From positions 8,385,501 through 8,449,500 of the forward strand of contig NZ_CP063849.1 in assembly GCF_015277775.1 (NCBI RefSeq): 64,000 bases of DNA, in the 5' to 3' direction. This DNA is from Paludibaculum fermentans (GTDB lineage: Bacteria; Acidobacteriota; Terriglobia; Bryobacterales; Bryobacteraceae). Within the stretch, counting starts at the first letter, position 1. Each line of letters opens with the position of its first letter. The notes below the pieces were generated by a model. It made no database searches. It had not been told where the DNA came from and saw nothing but the letters and a program-made list of their open reading frames with translations. Made by a program: the position numbers and the translations under genes. Below are positions 1-8,203 of the stretch, one piece after another.

Positions 1-1608
1 CCTCGAGCTCGACGCCGGTGAGTCCCTGCGCCGCGGCATTGGCCAGCCACTGCTGCACCTGTTTACCCTCCTGGGCAGGGTGTGGATCGAACAGGCCGCA
101 GGTTCGGAATGCGCCCTTGCGCACCAGCCATCGCCGCCCGCCGTTCGAGGTCCGGACGGCGATCCAGGCGGCCTCGGGATGTTCGCCGGCGCCGCGTACC
201 CAAGTTTCAAGCGCGCCTGCCACCAACCGATCTCCCGGCTCCAGAAACAACAGGCACTCAGCGAACGACTCGCGGATCGCGCGATTCCACGCGGCGCCCG
301 TGGGCATGCGGTGATCGAAAGTGTGGACCTGCAAATGCACGCCGCCCACGCGCCGTTTCTCTTCCTCCGGCCGCGCGCCATGATCGATCGTAACCAGCGC
401 CTCCACGCGGCCGTAGTGTTGCGCGTCCAGCGATGCCCGTAGCGGTTCCCACTCGCCCGCGTCCTCTTCGCGTAAGTGCACGATCACCGTCACGAACGGG
501 CGATGGTCGTGCGCCTCCGCCGGCAGCACCGGGCCCGTCGCTGCCGCCGCCTCGCGAATGGCGTGCACGATCCCGGCCGGGTCCGTGCCCAGGTTCAGCA
601 TCGAATGCGGGACTTGCTGGGCCATGCGGGAAAGGAATCGCACGGTTTGCCCGTTCACGTGTGGCAGGTGGACCAGGGTGCCCGAGGACAACGCCCACTC
701 CACATCACCCGCATCCACAAGACCCAGTGTGGTTTCGGGTTGCCCCGAAATCCGCGGCGTGAGCACAAGGCGCACCGGCAGGCTCTCCGGCATGTTGTCC
801 GCAAACCCATCGCGCAGGAATAGAACTGCCTTTTCAAAACCCGGGGATTCCACGGCGCGGCATCGCGCCGCCAGTTCCGGATATCGCTCCAGGCTGCGCC
901 TGTCCAACTTCGCCGTCGCGTACAAGCTGTAGGCGCGGGGGGCAGGATCGAACGCCAGCGCCACATAATCGTCGCCGATGAACTGCAGGCCGTGGGCCAG
1001 GCAGGCAAGCGATGTCGACGATTTGCCCGCTCCGCCCTGTCCTGGCATCAGCACGCCGCGGCCGCCGTCGCCCACCACGGCCCCATGCACCAGTTGGTGT
1101 CCGTTGTGCGCCAACCACCAATGCAGGATGCTGCGCAACGGGCACGAAAGCACCCACGCGGGCAGATGCCGGCTTGAGGGAACCCAATAGATGGCGCGCC
1201 GTGCTTCGAGGTCCATCAGGTTCACTGAGCCCTCGCCCCACTGATACGCCGAGCGGTAACGCGGGCTGTCGAAGCCCCAGATGTTGCCCCGCGTGGTGAA
1301 GTCTTCGTGCGGCCGGGGCGGCGCCACCGGCATCACGCCCGTGGTTTCAGAATCCCACACCAGAATTTCGCAACGCGGCCCGGCGGGCAACTCGGCCACC
1401 GGGAAGGCGAGTCCCGGTGCAATTGACTCCACCAGTCCTTCGCCCGCAAAGCGGATGCGCACGGCGGTGCCGGCCACGCGAAAGTCGCGCACCACCTCAC
1501 CGCATCGCGCCGCGGCACGATGGAAGCCTTCTTCGAGCTGTTCAAAAAATAGAGCCTGATCCCGCTCCGGCGTCAGGGACGGGCGCACCAAGTCAGGATG
1601 CTGAGCCA
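1..1608 (-). CDS. HprK-like P-loop kinase fused to a GT2-like domain, partial (C-terminus beyond left edge)
   Basis: Read on the minus strand, the frame stays open from an ATG at 1608 to base 1 (about 536 residues, no stop). Residues about 1-320 resemble the HPr-kinase-like serine kinases that travel with PqqD proteins: a Walker A motif GQGGAGKSS near residue 190, then IGDDYVAL. From about residue 395 the sequence changes to a glycosyltransferase-A-like fold: 'FVTVIVHLRE', 'LFLEPGDRL' and, late, 'RKGAFRTCGLFD', as in GT2 proteins. The GT half lacks an obvious DxD, so it may be degenerate. The ATG lies inside the end of the next gene upstream (GT2, stop at 1593), so the two are probably translationally coupled. 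The substrate is unknown. The kinase assignment is fairly secure; the fusion is seen directly, its function is inferred. Confidence 0.75.
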
Positions 1609-2288
1609 TCTTGTCGCCGCTCGGCCGCGCGCCGGCGGTCCAGTGCCGCCTTGATCACCTGCAGGTACTCGCGCCGTACGTCCTTGTTTTGCAACGTGAA
1701 GTTGTCCGGGTGCAGCCGCCGTTTGTGCAGGACTTCGTCGAGGGTAAGCGATTTAATCCCTGCCTCCTGCGCTCGCATGTACCAGTCGACGAATTCCGCC
1801 TTCAGGTCGGTGCGCAGCGGACCCACGCGATCAAACGCGCGCCGCCGCGCCATCATTCCGGAAATCAGCGGCGCCGGATGCGGCGTTTCATCGCAGATCA
1901 GCGTCGCGGCCACCTCTGGCGAGAGGTCCGGACTCCGGAACTGCACCAGATGGTTGAACACGATGTCCAGGTCCGGGTCCTCATCCAGCGCCGCGCTCTG
2001 CCTGGCCACCTTCTCGGGCATCCACAGGTCGTCCGCATCGAGGAAAACCAGCACGTCGCCCTTCGATTCCCTGATCCCGAGCATGCGCGCCCCGCCCGGC
2101 CCTTGATTGCGCTGCCAGCAATAGCGAACGGGCTCGCCGTAACTCTCGGCGACGCCCCGGGTGCCGTCGGTAGAGCCGTCGTCGATAATCAGGATCTCAT
2201 CGGGAGGCAGGGTCTGCCCCAGCGCGCTATCGATTGCCTCGCTCAGATATCGTTCCGAGTTGTACGCCGTAATAATCGCACTGATCAT
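1593..2288 (-). CDS. Glycosyltransferase family 2
   Basis: This 231-residue GT-A enzyme opens with the classic GT2 N-terminus (ISAIITAYN, then IIDDGSTDGT), has 'GPGGARMLGI' and the acceptor/metal motif 'VFLDADDLW'. A later 'MMARRRAFDRVG' matches the usual region where GT2 enzymes contact the acceptor. It would transfer a sugar from a nucleotide donor during assembly of a surface glycan; donor and acceptor cannot be read from the sequence. It is short, consisting of the catalytic domain with no membrane anchor, so it is probably cytosolic. The stop overlaps the start of the kinase fusion by 16 bases and its start lies 3 bases from the PqqD-like gene, so it sits inside one leftward operon. Confidence 0.9.
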   Translation of the reverse strand: MISAIITAYNSERYLSEAIDSALGQTLPPDEILIIDDGSTDGTRGVAESYGEPVRYCWQRNQGPGGARMLGIRESKGDVLVFLDADDLWMPEKVARQSAALDEDPDLDIVFNHLVQFRSPDLSPEVAATLICDETPHPAPLISGMMARRRAFDRVGPLRTDLKAEFVDWYMRAQEAGIKSLTLDEVLHKRRLHPDNFTLQNKDVRREYLQVIKAALDRRRAAERRQDGSAS

Positions 2289-2291
2289 CGT

Positions 2292-2741
2292 CTATGCGCC
2301 CTTGGCCTTGTCCACCGGAGGAGCCGGGTGGGGCCAGCCGGCGTCGGTGACGTCGTGCACGGGATCGAGCAACAGCATCTCGGCGACGTCGTCGAACTTG
2401 GCAAGGACAGGCGGTGCATAGGCGGGCGGCAGTGTGGTCTTGGGCGGTGTTGCCTTCGCCAGGGGCGTGGCCGCGGCCGCGGGCCGGATCAACTCCTCGG
2501 CCTGGAACTCCGCTAGGAGTCCGTCGAGGTCGGCGCTGATGCCCGAAGTCCCCGCATACTGCTGTGTAATACGGTCGCAGATCTCGGGCTGGGAGACTCC
2601 CTGGGTGAGCAGTTCCCAAAAGAACATCCCAACCGGATCCAGGCTATAGTAGCGCCCGCTCTGGAGATTCAGCAGGATGACTTCATCGCCGAAATTTTCA
2701 AATACAACATCCGGAGAGTTACACTCAAATACAAGATTCAT
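2292..2741 (-). CDS. PqqD/RRE-family protein with a long peptide-like C-terminal tail
   Basis: The 149-residue product has a PqqD-like winged-helix domain at residues about 5-86 (VILLNLQSGRYYSLDPVG, then FWELLTQG and a final EFQAEELI). This fold recognises leader peptides in RiPP pathways. It is followed by an Ala/Pro/Thr-rich linker (87-112) and a tail (113-149) containing LLLDPVHDVTDAGWP. Ordinary PqqD proteins end soon after the winged helix, so the tail is extra. The neighbours are an HprK-like kinase fusion and, further upstream, an NTP_transf_5 protein, the set that accompanies PqqD domains in some lasso-peptide and exopolysaccharide loci. It could be a peptide-binding adaptor, or carry its own modifiable peptide; the second idea is inference only. 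Confidence 0.75.
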   Translation of the reverse strand: MNLVFECNSPDVVFENFGDEVILLNLQSGRYYSLDPVGMFFWELLTQGVSQPEICDRITQQYAGTSGISADLDGLLAEFQAEELIRPAAAATPLAKATPPKTTLPPAYAPPVLAKFDDVAEMLLLDPVHDVTDAGWPHPAPPVDKAKGA

Positions 2742-2768
2742 TCAGGTTCAATCCCCACTGTTTACTTT

Positions 2769-3956
2769 CTATGATACGTGGAATGCGCCGATCGATGCTC
2801 GCATCGCGGCGCCCGCTTCTTCCCAAAGCTGTTGCGCGAACCTGGCGCCTTCTTCAACGAGTTCCGCCGCACGCGCCGGGTGGTCGAGCACCTGCCGCAC
2901 GGCTGCCTCGAACTCCTCCGCGGTTTCCGCGCGCAGGTAGTGCCGGCCAGGAATCGCCCCCAGGCCCTCCGCACCCTTCAGGGAACTGACCACCGGCAGG
3001 CGCGCCGCGAACGCCTCGATGATCTTGAACCGCGTCCCACCGCCATGCTTGAGCGGCACAGCCAGCACCGAGGACTGCCGCAGATAGGGCAACATTTCAG
3101 GCACCACGCCGGGAACGCTCACGCGCGGATCCTTCGCTTCCGCCACAAGCGCTGGAGGCGGATTGGCGCCGGGCAGCAGAAGTCGTATGTCCGGATATTG
3201 CGGGCCCAGGCGCGGCAGCAACTCATGAATCAGAAAATGCGCGGCGTTGACGTTGGGATAGTAATGGTACAGCGCCGGGAACAGCAGCACGGGCCAGGAA
3301 TTGGGCGCTATTTCTGCAGGCCGGGCGCACGCAACCTGATACTCGGCGGGGTTCACTGCGTTCGGCACGTGGTGCATCGGCGTGGTAATGCCGTACTCGC
3401 GGCGCATGATCTCGCCATCTTCCTGGCTGCAGAGCCAAATCTGCTCCGCCGCCCGCACCAGCGCCTCTTCCACGCGGCGGATCCGTTCTGACAGGATGCG
3501 GCGCTGAAGCCGTAGCGGTCCGGACGTTTCGATGGCTTCCACCTGCCTGGCGACGTCGATCTCGACATTGTGCGAGTTGAGAATCAGCGGAATGCCGGCA
3601 TCCCGAATGGCGTCATAGTAGCGATGCAGCCAGATCGTCTCGAGAACGATTGCGTCCGGCTTGAAGCCCAGGACAAAGTGCCGGAACGCCTCCACCGCCC
3701 GCTCATCGTAGTACCCGTCCGAGGGAACTCCGTTCGGCCGCCGCATCCAATCGCTGGAAGTCTCCATGCGCGCTGGAGAGCCAATTCCGCACCACGCCGA
3801 CTCAGCGATCCCGGGAGGCGGAGGGCCGCTGCCGGCGAGTGAAAACACTCCCGTCTCCGCAAACTTCTGCAGCCATTGGATCGTGCCCCAGATCCGCAGC
3901 GGCGCACCCCCGATTGGAGGGTATGCCGGCAATGTGCAACACACCACAATTCTCAT
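2769..3956 (-). CDS. Glycosyltransferase family 4 (GT-B fold)
   Basis: This 395-residue protein starts MRIVVCCTLPAYPPIGGAPLR, a typical N-terminal lobe of a GT-B glycosyltransferase with a glycine-rich loop. The second half has the donor-binding signature: 'VSVPGVVPEMLPYLRQSSVLAVPLKHGGGTR' (read in pieces as VPGVVPEM, LAVPLKHGGGTR) followed by 'FKIIEAFAARLPVVSS'. The KHGGGTRFKIIEA block with its conserved glutamate is characteristic of GT4 and Glyco_trans_1_4 enzymes. It should be a retaining sugar transferase using a nucleotide-sugar donor at the cytoplasmic membrane face. It lies 11 bases downstream of the TPR-GT gene and 27 bases upstream of the PqqD-like gene in the same leftward operon. 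Acceptor and linkage are unknown. Confidence 0.88.
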   Translation of the reverse strand: MRIVVCCTLPAYPPIGGAPLRIWGTIQWLQKFAETGVFSLAGSGPPPPGIAESAWCGIGSPARMETSSDWMRRPNGVPSDGYYDERAVEAFRHFVLGFKPDAIVLETIWLHRYYDAIRDAGIPLILNSHNVEIDVARQVEAIETSGPLRLQRRILSERIRRVEEALVRAAEQIWLCSQEDGEIMRREYGITTPMHHVPNAVNPAEYQVACARPAEIAPNSWPVLLFPALYHYYPNVNAAHFLIHELLPRLGPQYPDIRLLLPGANPPPALVAEAKDPRVSVPGVVPEMLPYLRQSSVLAVPLKHGGGTRFKIIEAFAARLPVVSSLKGAEGLGAIPGRHYLRAETAEEFEAAVRQVLDHPARAAELVEEGARFAQQLWEEAGAAMRASIGAFHVS

Positions 3957-3967
3957 GATGCCAATCT

Positions 3968-6151
3968 TTAGATCTTACCTAGGAAGGCCCGCATCTTGAT
4001 AGTCACCTCGCCTGACTCGCTACACGCGGCCGCTTCCCGCAAATTCGCCAGCGCGCCCGCCGCGTCTCCCGCCACCCAACGTGCCTGGGCCGCGTCGATC
4101 GCGAGCAGTGCGTACATTTCCCGCGCCCGCCATCGAAGCTTTTCCCTCGACTCCGCCGGCAGGTAGCTTTGGGCGACCTCGATCGCCGCAAGGGTATCGG
4201 CGATCTGCGCCCCAGTGGCCGTGAGCCGGGCCGTCTCGGTAGCCTCGCTTTCCCGGAACCAGGCCAACGCCCGCGGTTCAAACCATACGCGAAAGTGAAC
4301 GCTGATCCGCTGCCACATCTCCCAATCGAACGCCGAGCGCGCCTGCGCGCAATAACCGCCCACTTGCTCGTAGGCCGCGCGCCGGACCACCATGGAGGCG
4401 GCCTGGACCCGGCTGAGCGTGGCAATTCTATCCACCCATCCATCAATCACGCCCGCCGATTCGCGTTCCAGCGCCGAGAGCCGCGTCACCCGCCTCTGCC
4501 GGTCGACATGATGATGACGGCAGAATGCCGCACCTACTTCGTCGATAGCGCCGGCTTCGTCCAGCGCGTCATAGAACCCCGGCCCTACCCAATCGTCGTC
4601 ATGCAGAATGTGGATCCATTCGCCCCGCGCACGGCGCAGGCATACGTTGAATATCTCCGGGTGTCCTGCGCGTTCCGGATGGGCGTAGAACTGCACGCGG
4701 CTGCCTCCGAGCGTACGCACCAGGGCCTCGATCTCCGCGTGCATCGGATCCGCGGGCCCATCGCTGATCACCTCAATCTGCATCTGCTCTGGCGCCCGCG
4801 CCTGATCCAGCACGCTCTGGAGCGCCTGGCCGAGGGTGTCGAGCCTCCGGTATACGGTCAGCATCACTGACCACAGCGGACGGGGCATTCCATCGCCAAC
4901 CGGCTCGATGCGCGGAAACACTGGTGCTTCCGGCAGCGGCGGCCGGGAGTCGCGCTGCATCACACCGAGAGTCACTAGCTGCTCGCTATTTTCGAACCGG
5001 ACGGACTGGCTCTCGTCATAGAACTTCAAATCGCCATCGCGTCCCAGGCCGCGGACGTACTCCCGATTCTGCTCGATCCAATGGAAATCCTGCTGTTGGT
5101 TCGCCACTGCCGCCGCGTAATCGGGGAGCGTGGAGAAGAACTTGAAGTGCAGCAGGCATCCTGTCTCCCCCGCGAGGCGGTCCGCCGGAGCGTTGGTCCA
5201 GTGCTGTCCCCCGGCCAGGATCGTGCTCGCCCGGTACTTCACCAGGGGAACCTTGCTCAGGATGTATCCGCCCGCCTCACCGAACAGCCTCTGCCTCATG
5301 CCTCCGTACAGGAACGGCATATTCGCGAAGGGGCCGGCACTTTCCACGCGCGAATGGAAATGCTGGCGGTCGAAATAAGGGCACACGTCCTCGAACCGCT
5401 GTCCCGCCTGGTACACGGTCTCTCGCAGGCTCCGGCTGGAGTACATGTCGAGCAGCACTGCGCGCATGCCCACCGCCCCGCGGTGATCGAGCCCGCGGCA
5501 CAGCTCTGCGATGCCCCGCGTCTCACAGTCCGGGTAGCAGAACAGTTCATCGGCATCCACGATGAGGCACCAATGCCCCGCGGCGTAGTGGCGCAGAACC
5601 GGCTCGAACCAGGCCGCGCCGGAATTCGATTCTCGAAACGGCAGCGCGGAACGCCACAGGCAGACGTCCTCCTGCGCATTCAGGTACGCCCCGCTGCCAT
5701 CAGTCGAATCGTTGTCGATGGCGAAGAATTGTCGAATTCCCAGCCGCCGGTAGTAATCGAGGAAATACGGCAGGCGGGCACGCTCGTTGCGCAGCACGGA
5801 GCACACGACCGGTTCGCCGGGCGCCAGCGACGGAATACGCGAGCCCACGCGCTCCAGTCGGTAGTGCCGGAACACTGCCTCGATTCCTTCCAGCAACAGC
5901 AGCACATCGACAAACCGTTTGTGGAGCTGCGATTCATGAGGGTGGTGGTCCAGGGCGTCCCGAAAAACCGTCAGCGCTTCCTCAAACCGGCAGTTGTCCT
6001 GCAGCAGGTGCCCCAACCGCATGGCCGCGTCGGCGTGTGCTGGATCGAGCGCCAGCACCTGGCGATAGCCCGCGATCGCACGCGCGATGGTCCCCTTGCC
6101 ATGCCAGGCCCGCGCCAGGAGATATTGCCTGTGAGCCTCGGCCTTATTCAC
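3968..6151 (-). CDS. TPR protein with two glycosyltransferase-2-type domains
   Basis: This 727-residue protein is modular. Residues 1-75 form TPR-like helices (ALDPAHADAAMRLGHLL). About 95-330 is a Glyco_tranf_2_4 domain: 'VCSVLRNERARLPYFLDYY', 'FFAIDNDSTDGS' and 'WCLIVDADELFCYP'. About 430-640 is a second GT2 domain: 'WSVMLTVYRRLDTLGQAL', 'IEVISDGPAD' and 'WIHILHDDDWVGPGFY'. Both halves retain aspartate-rich metal motifs (DADE and DDDW), so both may be active, adding two sugars in sequence. The GTG start overlaps the end of the ABC ATPase gene by 8 bases, implying translational coupling. The C-terminal 90 residues are alpha-helical without a recognised domain. Confidence 0.85.
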   Translation of the reverse strand: MNKAEAHRQYLLARAWHGKGTIARAIAGYRQVLALDPAHADAAMRLGHLLQDNCRFEEALTVFRDALDHHPHESQLHKRFVDVLLLLEGIEAVFRHYRLERVGSRIPSLAPGEPVVCSVLRNERARLPYFLDYYRRLGIRQFFAIDNDSTDGSGAYLNAQEDVCLWRSALPFRESNSGAAWFEPVLRHYAAGHWCLIVDADELFCYPDCETRGIAELCRGLDHRGAVGMRAVLLDMYSSRSLRETVYQAGQRFEDVCPYFDRQHFHSRVESAGPFANMPFLYGGMRQRLFGEAGGYILSKVPLVKYRASTILAGGQHWTNAPADRLAGETGCLLHFKFFSTLPDYAAAVANQQQDFHWIEQNREYVRGLGRDGDLKFYDESQSVRFENSEQLVTLGVMQRDSRPPLPEAPVFPRIEPVGDGMPRPLWSVMLTVYRRLDTLGQALQSVLDQARAPEQMQIEVISDGPADPMHAEIEALVRTLGGSRVQFYAHPERAGHPEIFNVCLRRARGEWIHILHDDDWVGPGFYDALDEAGAIDEVGAAFCRHHHVDRQRRVTRLSALERESAGVIDGWVDRIATLSRVQAASMVVRRAAYEQVGGYCAQARSAFDWEMWQRISVHFRVWFEPRALAWFRESEATETARLTATGAQIADTLAAIEVAQSYLPAESREKLRWRAREMYALLAIDAAQARWVAGDAAGALANLREAAACSESGEVTIKMRAFLGKI

Positions 6152-7379
6152 GCGTCACCGTCCAGTCGAGCTTGGGCCGTGCTCCTCCTTCGATGAAGCC
6201 CGTGTAGCGCCCCCGAGCGCCATCCCGCGTTTCGACGGCGTGGAATGCCACGGCATCCGGCTCGCGAAAATGCACACGCGATGGCTGCAACGATTCCATG
6301 GCCACTGTCACGCGCATTAACCCGCTGCCCAGCAAATGCGGTGGAATCCACGCCACTTCGCGATATCGGCCGGCCGGCCGGGCCCGGCCATGCCATTCGT
6401 TGCCCGCATCGGTGGCCCAGAGAAAGGCGCCGCGCTCGTTGTGCAGAACCAGCGAAGGCAGCAGCCCCGGAGCCTCCCGCAACACTTCGTACTCGATCTC
6501 GATACCGCAACCTTCCCCGATATCCACCGACGTGTACGTGGCTCCATCGCGGCCGCAAACCCGCACGCCGCCCAGTCGCACGATGCTGTCGCCGGGAGCT
6601 AATTCGGTCTCATCGTAACGCCGTTGGCCCTGCTTTGCGCTGCCCATGTCCAGGTATCTCGTTGCCACCTCGGCTGCGCTCCCCACCGCCACTACGCGTC
6701 CCTGCTCCAGGCAGACCACACGCTGGCACAGCCGCAGTACCGTTTGCAGGTTGTGGGACACCAGCAGCACCGTCTGCCCGCCGCGTCCGGCGCGCTCCAG
6801 GCGCTCTTCGGTCCGCTTCTGAAAATCGGCATCGCCCACTGCCAGCACTTCGTCAATCAGCAGGATCTCCGGGTCGACGTGCGCGGCCACGGAAAACGCC
6901 AGCCGCATGTACATGCCGCTCGAATAATGTTTGACCGGTTCATCCAGATGCCGCTCGACGCCCGCAAAGGCCACGATCTCATCGAAGCACCGCGCGATCC
7001 CGGCCTGCGTCATTCCGAGGATCGCGCCGTTCAGGAAGATGTTCTCGCGTCCGGTCAACTCCGAATGGAATCCCGCGCCCACCTCGAGCAGGCTGCCCAC
7101 GCGCCCTCGCATCTCCACGCGGCCGCTGGTGGGTCGCAGGATCCGCGACAGGATCTTGAGCAATGTCGACTTCCCCGCGCCATTGCGGCCGATCACTCCC
7201 GTCACCTCGCCGAACTTAGCCTCGAAGCTCACGTTGTCCAGCGCACGAAACCGGCCCGCTCCAGTTCGTACGGGCGGCTTCTCCAGCCCTATGAGGCCTT
7301 TAAACGTGCCATACCCTCCCGCCTGCCCCAGCATGAACTCCTTGCTGACGCCTTGAACGGAAATGGCGGGCCCACTCAT
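6144..7379 (-). CDS. wzt: Wzt-type ABC transporter ATPase for polysaccharide export
   Basis: The 411-residue ATPase has Walker A GRNGAGKST near residue 64, an ABC signature written 'YSSGMYMRLAFS', Walker B 'ILLIDEVLAVGD' and a switch histidine in 'LLVSHN'. The long C-terminal extension (about 245-411) resembles the Wzt carbohydrate-binding beta-sandwich that reads the modified end of an O-antigen chain before export. The frame is open upstream, but the ATG at 7379 (MSGPAISVQGVSKEF) is chosen because it begins the ABC fold and overlaps the permease stop by 4 bases (ATGA). With the permease it forms an ABC-2 exporter moving a lipid-linked glycan across the inner membrane. Confidence 0.92.
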   Translation of the reverse strand: MSGPAISVQGVSKEFMLGQAGGYGTFKGLIGLEKPPVRTGAGRFRALDNVSFEAKFGEVTGVIGRNGAGKSTLLKILSRILRPTSGRVEMRGRVGSLLEVGAGFHSELTGRENIFLNGAILGMTQAGIARCFDEIVAFAGVERHLDEPVKHYSSGMYMRLAFSVAAHVDPEILLIDEVLAVGDADFQKRTEERLERAGRGGQTVLLVSHNLQTVLRLCQRVVCLEQGRVVAVGSAAEVATRYLDMGSAKQGQRRYDETELAPGDSIVRLGGVRVCGRDGATYTSVDIGEGCGIEIEYEVLREAPGLLPSLVLHNERGAFLWATDAGNEWHGRARPAGRYREVAWIPPHLLGSGLMRVTVAMESLQPSRVHFREPDAVAFHAVETRDGARGRYTGFIEGGARPKLDWTVTRE

Positions 7380-8203
7380 ACGCGCTCCGCCAAATCCGCA
7401 TCGAGCCGTTGGAACACCCAGACGGCGGCAGCCATCAGCAGCGCGATCGCCGCGGCCGATTGCGCCAGCAGGCCCCAATCCGGCACGGTTCCGAACAAAC
7501 ACACGCGAAACGCTTCCAGAATTCCTGCCACCGGATTCCAACCAGCCCACCGGCGGATCGCCGGAGGCATCCAGGCGACGGGGTATAGCACCGGGCTCGC
7601 ATACATCCACAACTGAACCAGAAACGGAACGGCATTTTTCAGGTCTCGCAGCAGGGTGGTCAGGGTCGCGGCCATCACCGCCGCGGCCATTGCCACCGCG
7701 ACGGCGACCGCACCCACCGCCGGCACCAACAGCCAGCTCCACACCGGCCCATAGCCGTACCACAAAGTCACCGGAAGCACCGCGGCCACCGCCACCAGCC
7801 CATCCAAGGTCAGCGCCGCCACGATCGCCAGTGGCAGCACCGCTCGCGGAAAGTAGATCTTATTGATCATGTCGAAATTGTTGAGGAACGTCGGACTGGC
7901 GCTCGTCACTGAGTTGCCCACAAAGGTCCACACGGCGAGTCCGCTGAATACAAAAAGCGGATATGGCGGGCCGCCGGTGTCCAAACGCAGGCGCGAGAAG
8001 ACCGCCCCAAAAATCAGCATCGGCAGCAGGGGCTGGAGGATGGCCCACCCCGCGCCCAAAAAGGTGTGCCGGTAGCGAAGACGCAGGTCGCGAATCGCCA
8101 GCCGGTAGAGCAGGGGGCGCGCGTGCCAGTGCTCCAAAAGCTGTGTCCGGAGGGATACGCCTGCCGGAGTGATGATCGTGATTACTGAAGATTCCGGTTT
8201 CAA
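7376..8203 (-). CDS. wzm: Wzm-type ABC-2 permease for polysaccharide export
   Basis: This is a membrane permease of about 275 residues with six predicted hydrophobic segments, for example 'GAGWAILQPLLPMLIFGAVF' and 'LFVFSGLAVWTFV', plus the motif 'LRYRHTFLGAGW' common to TagG/Wzm/KpsM proteins. The open frame extends further upstream, but that part overlaps the NTP_transf_5 gene and is not membrane-like. The preferred start is the TTG at 8203, which overlaps the upstream stop as TTGA and gives the usual family length. It would form the channel of the exporter with the adjacent ATPase. Confidence 0.9.
   Translation of the reverse strand: MKPESSVITIITPAGVSLRTQLLEHWHARPLLYRLAIRDLRLRYRHTFLGAGWAILQPLLPMLIFGAVFSRLRLDTGGPPYPLFVFSGLAVWTFVGNSVTSASPTFLNNFDMINKIYFPRAVLPLAIVAALTLDGLVAVAAVLPVTLWYGYGPVWSWLLVPAVGAVAVAVAMAAAVMAATLTTLLRDLKNAVPFLVQLWMYASPVLYPVAWMPPAIRRWAGWNPVAGILEAFRVCLFGTVPDWGLLAQSAAAIALLMAAAVWVFQRLDADLAERV

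Noticed and set aside
5081-6196. A 371-residue plus-strand frame antisense to the TPR-GT gene
   Set aside because: Shadow frame; the minus-strand protein carries complete TPR and GT2 motifs.
7380-7763. Longer start for the Wzt-type ATPase
   Set aside because: The extra 128 residues are Gly/Arg-rich, overlap the permease and resemble no ABC protein; ATG 7379 gives an ATGA overlap.
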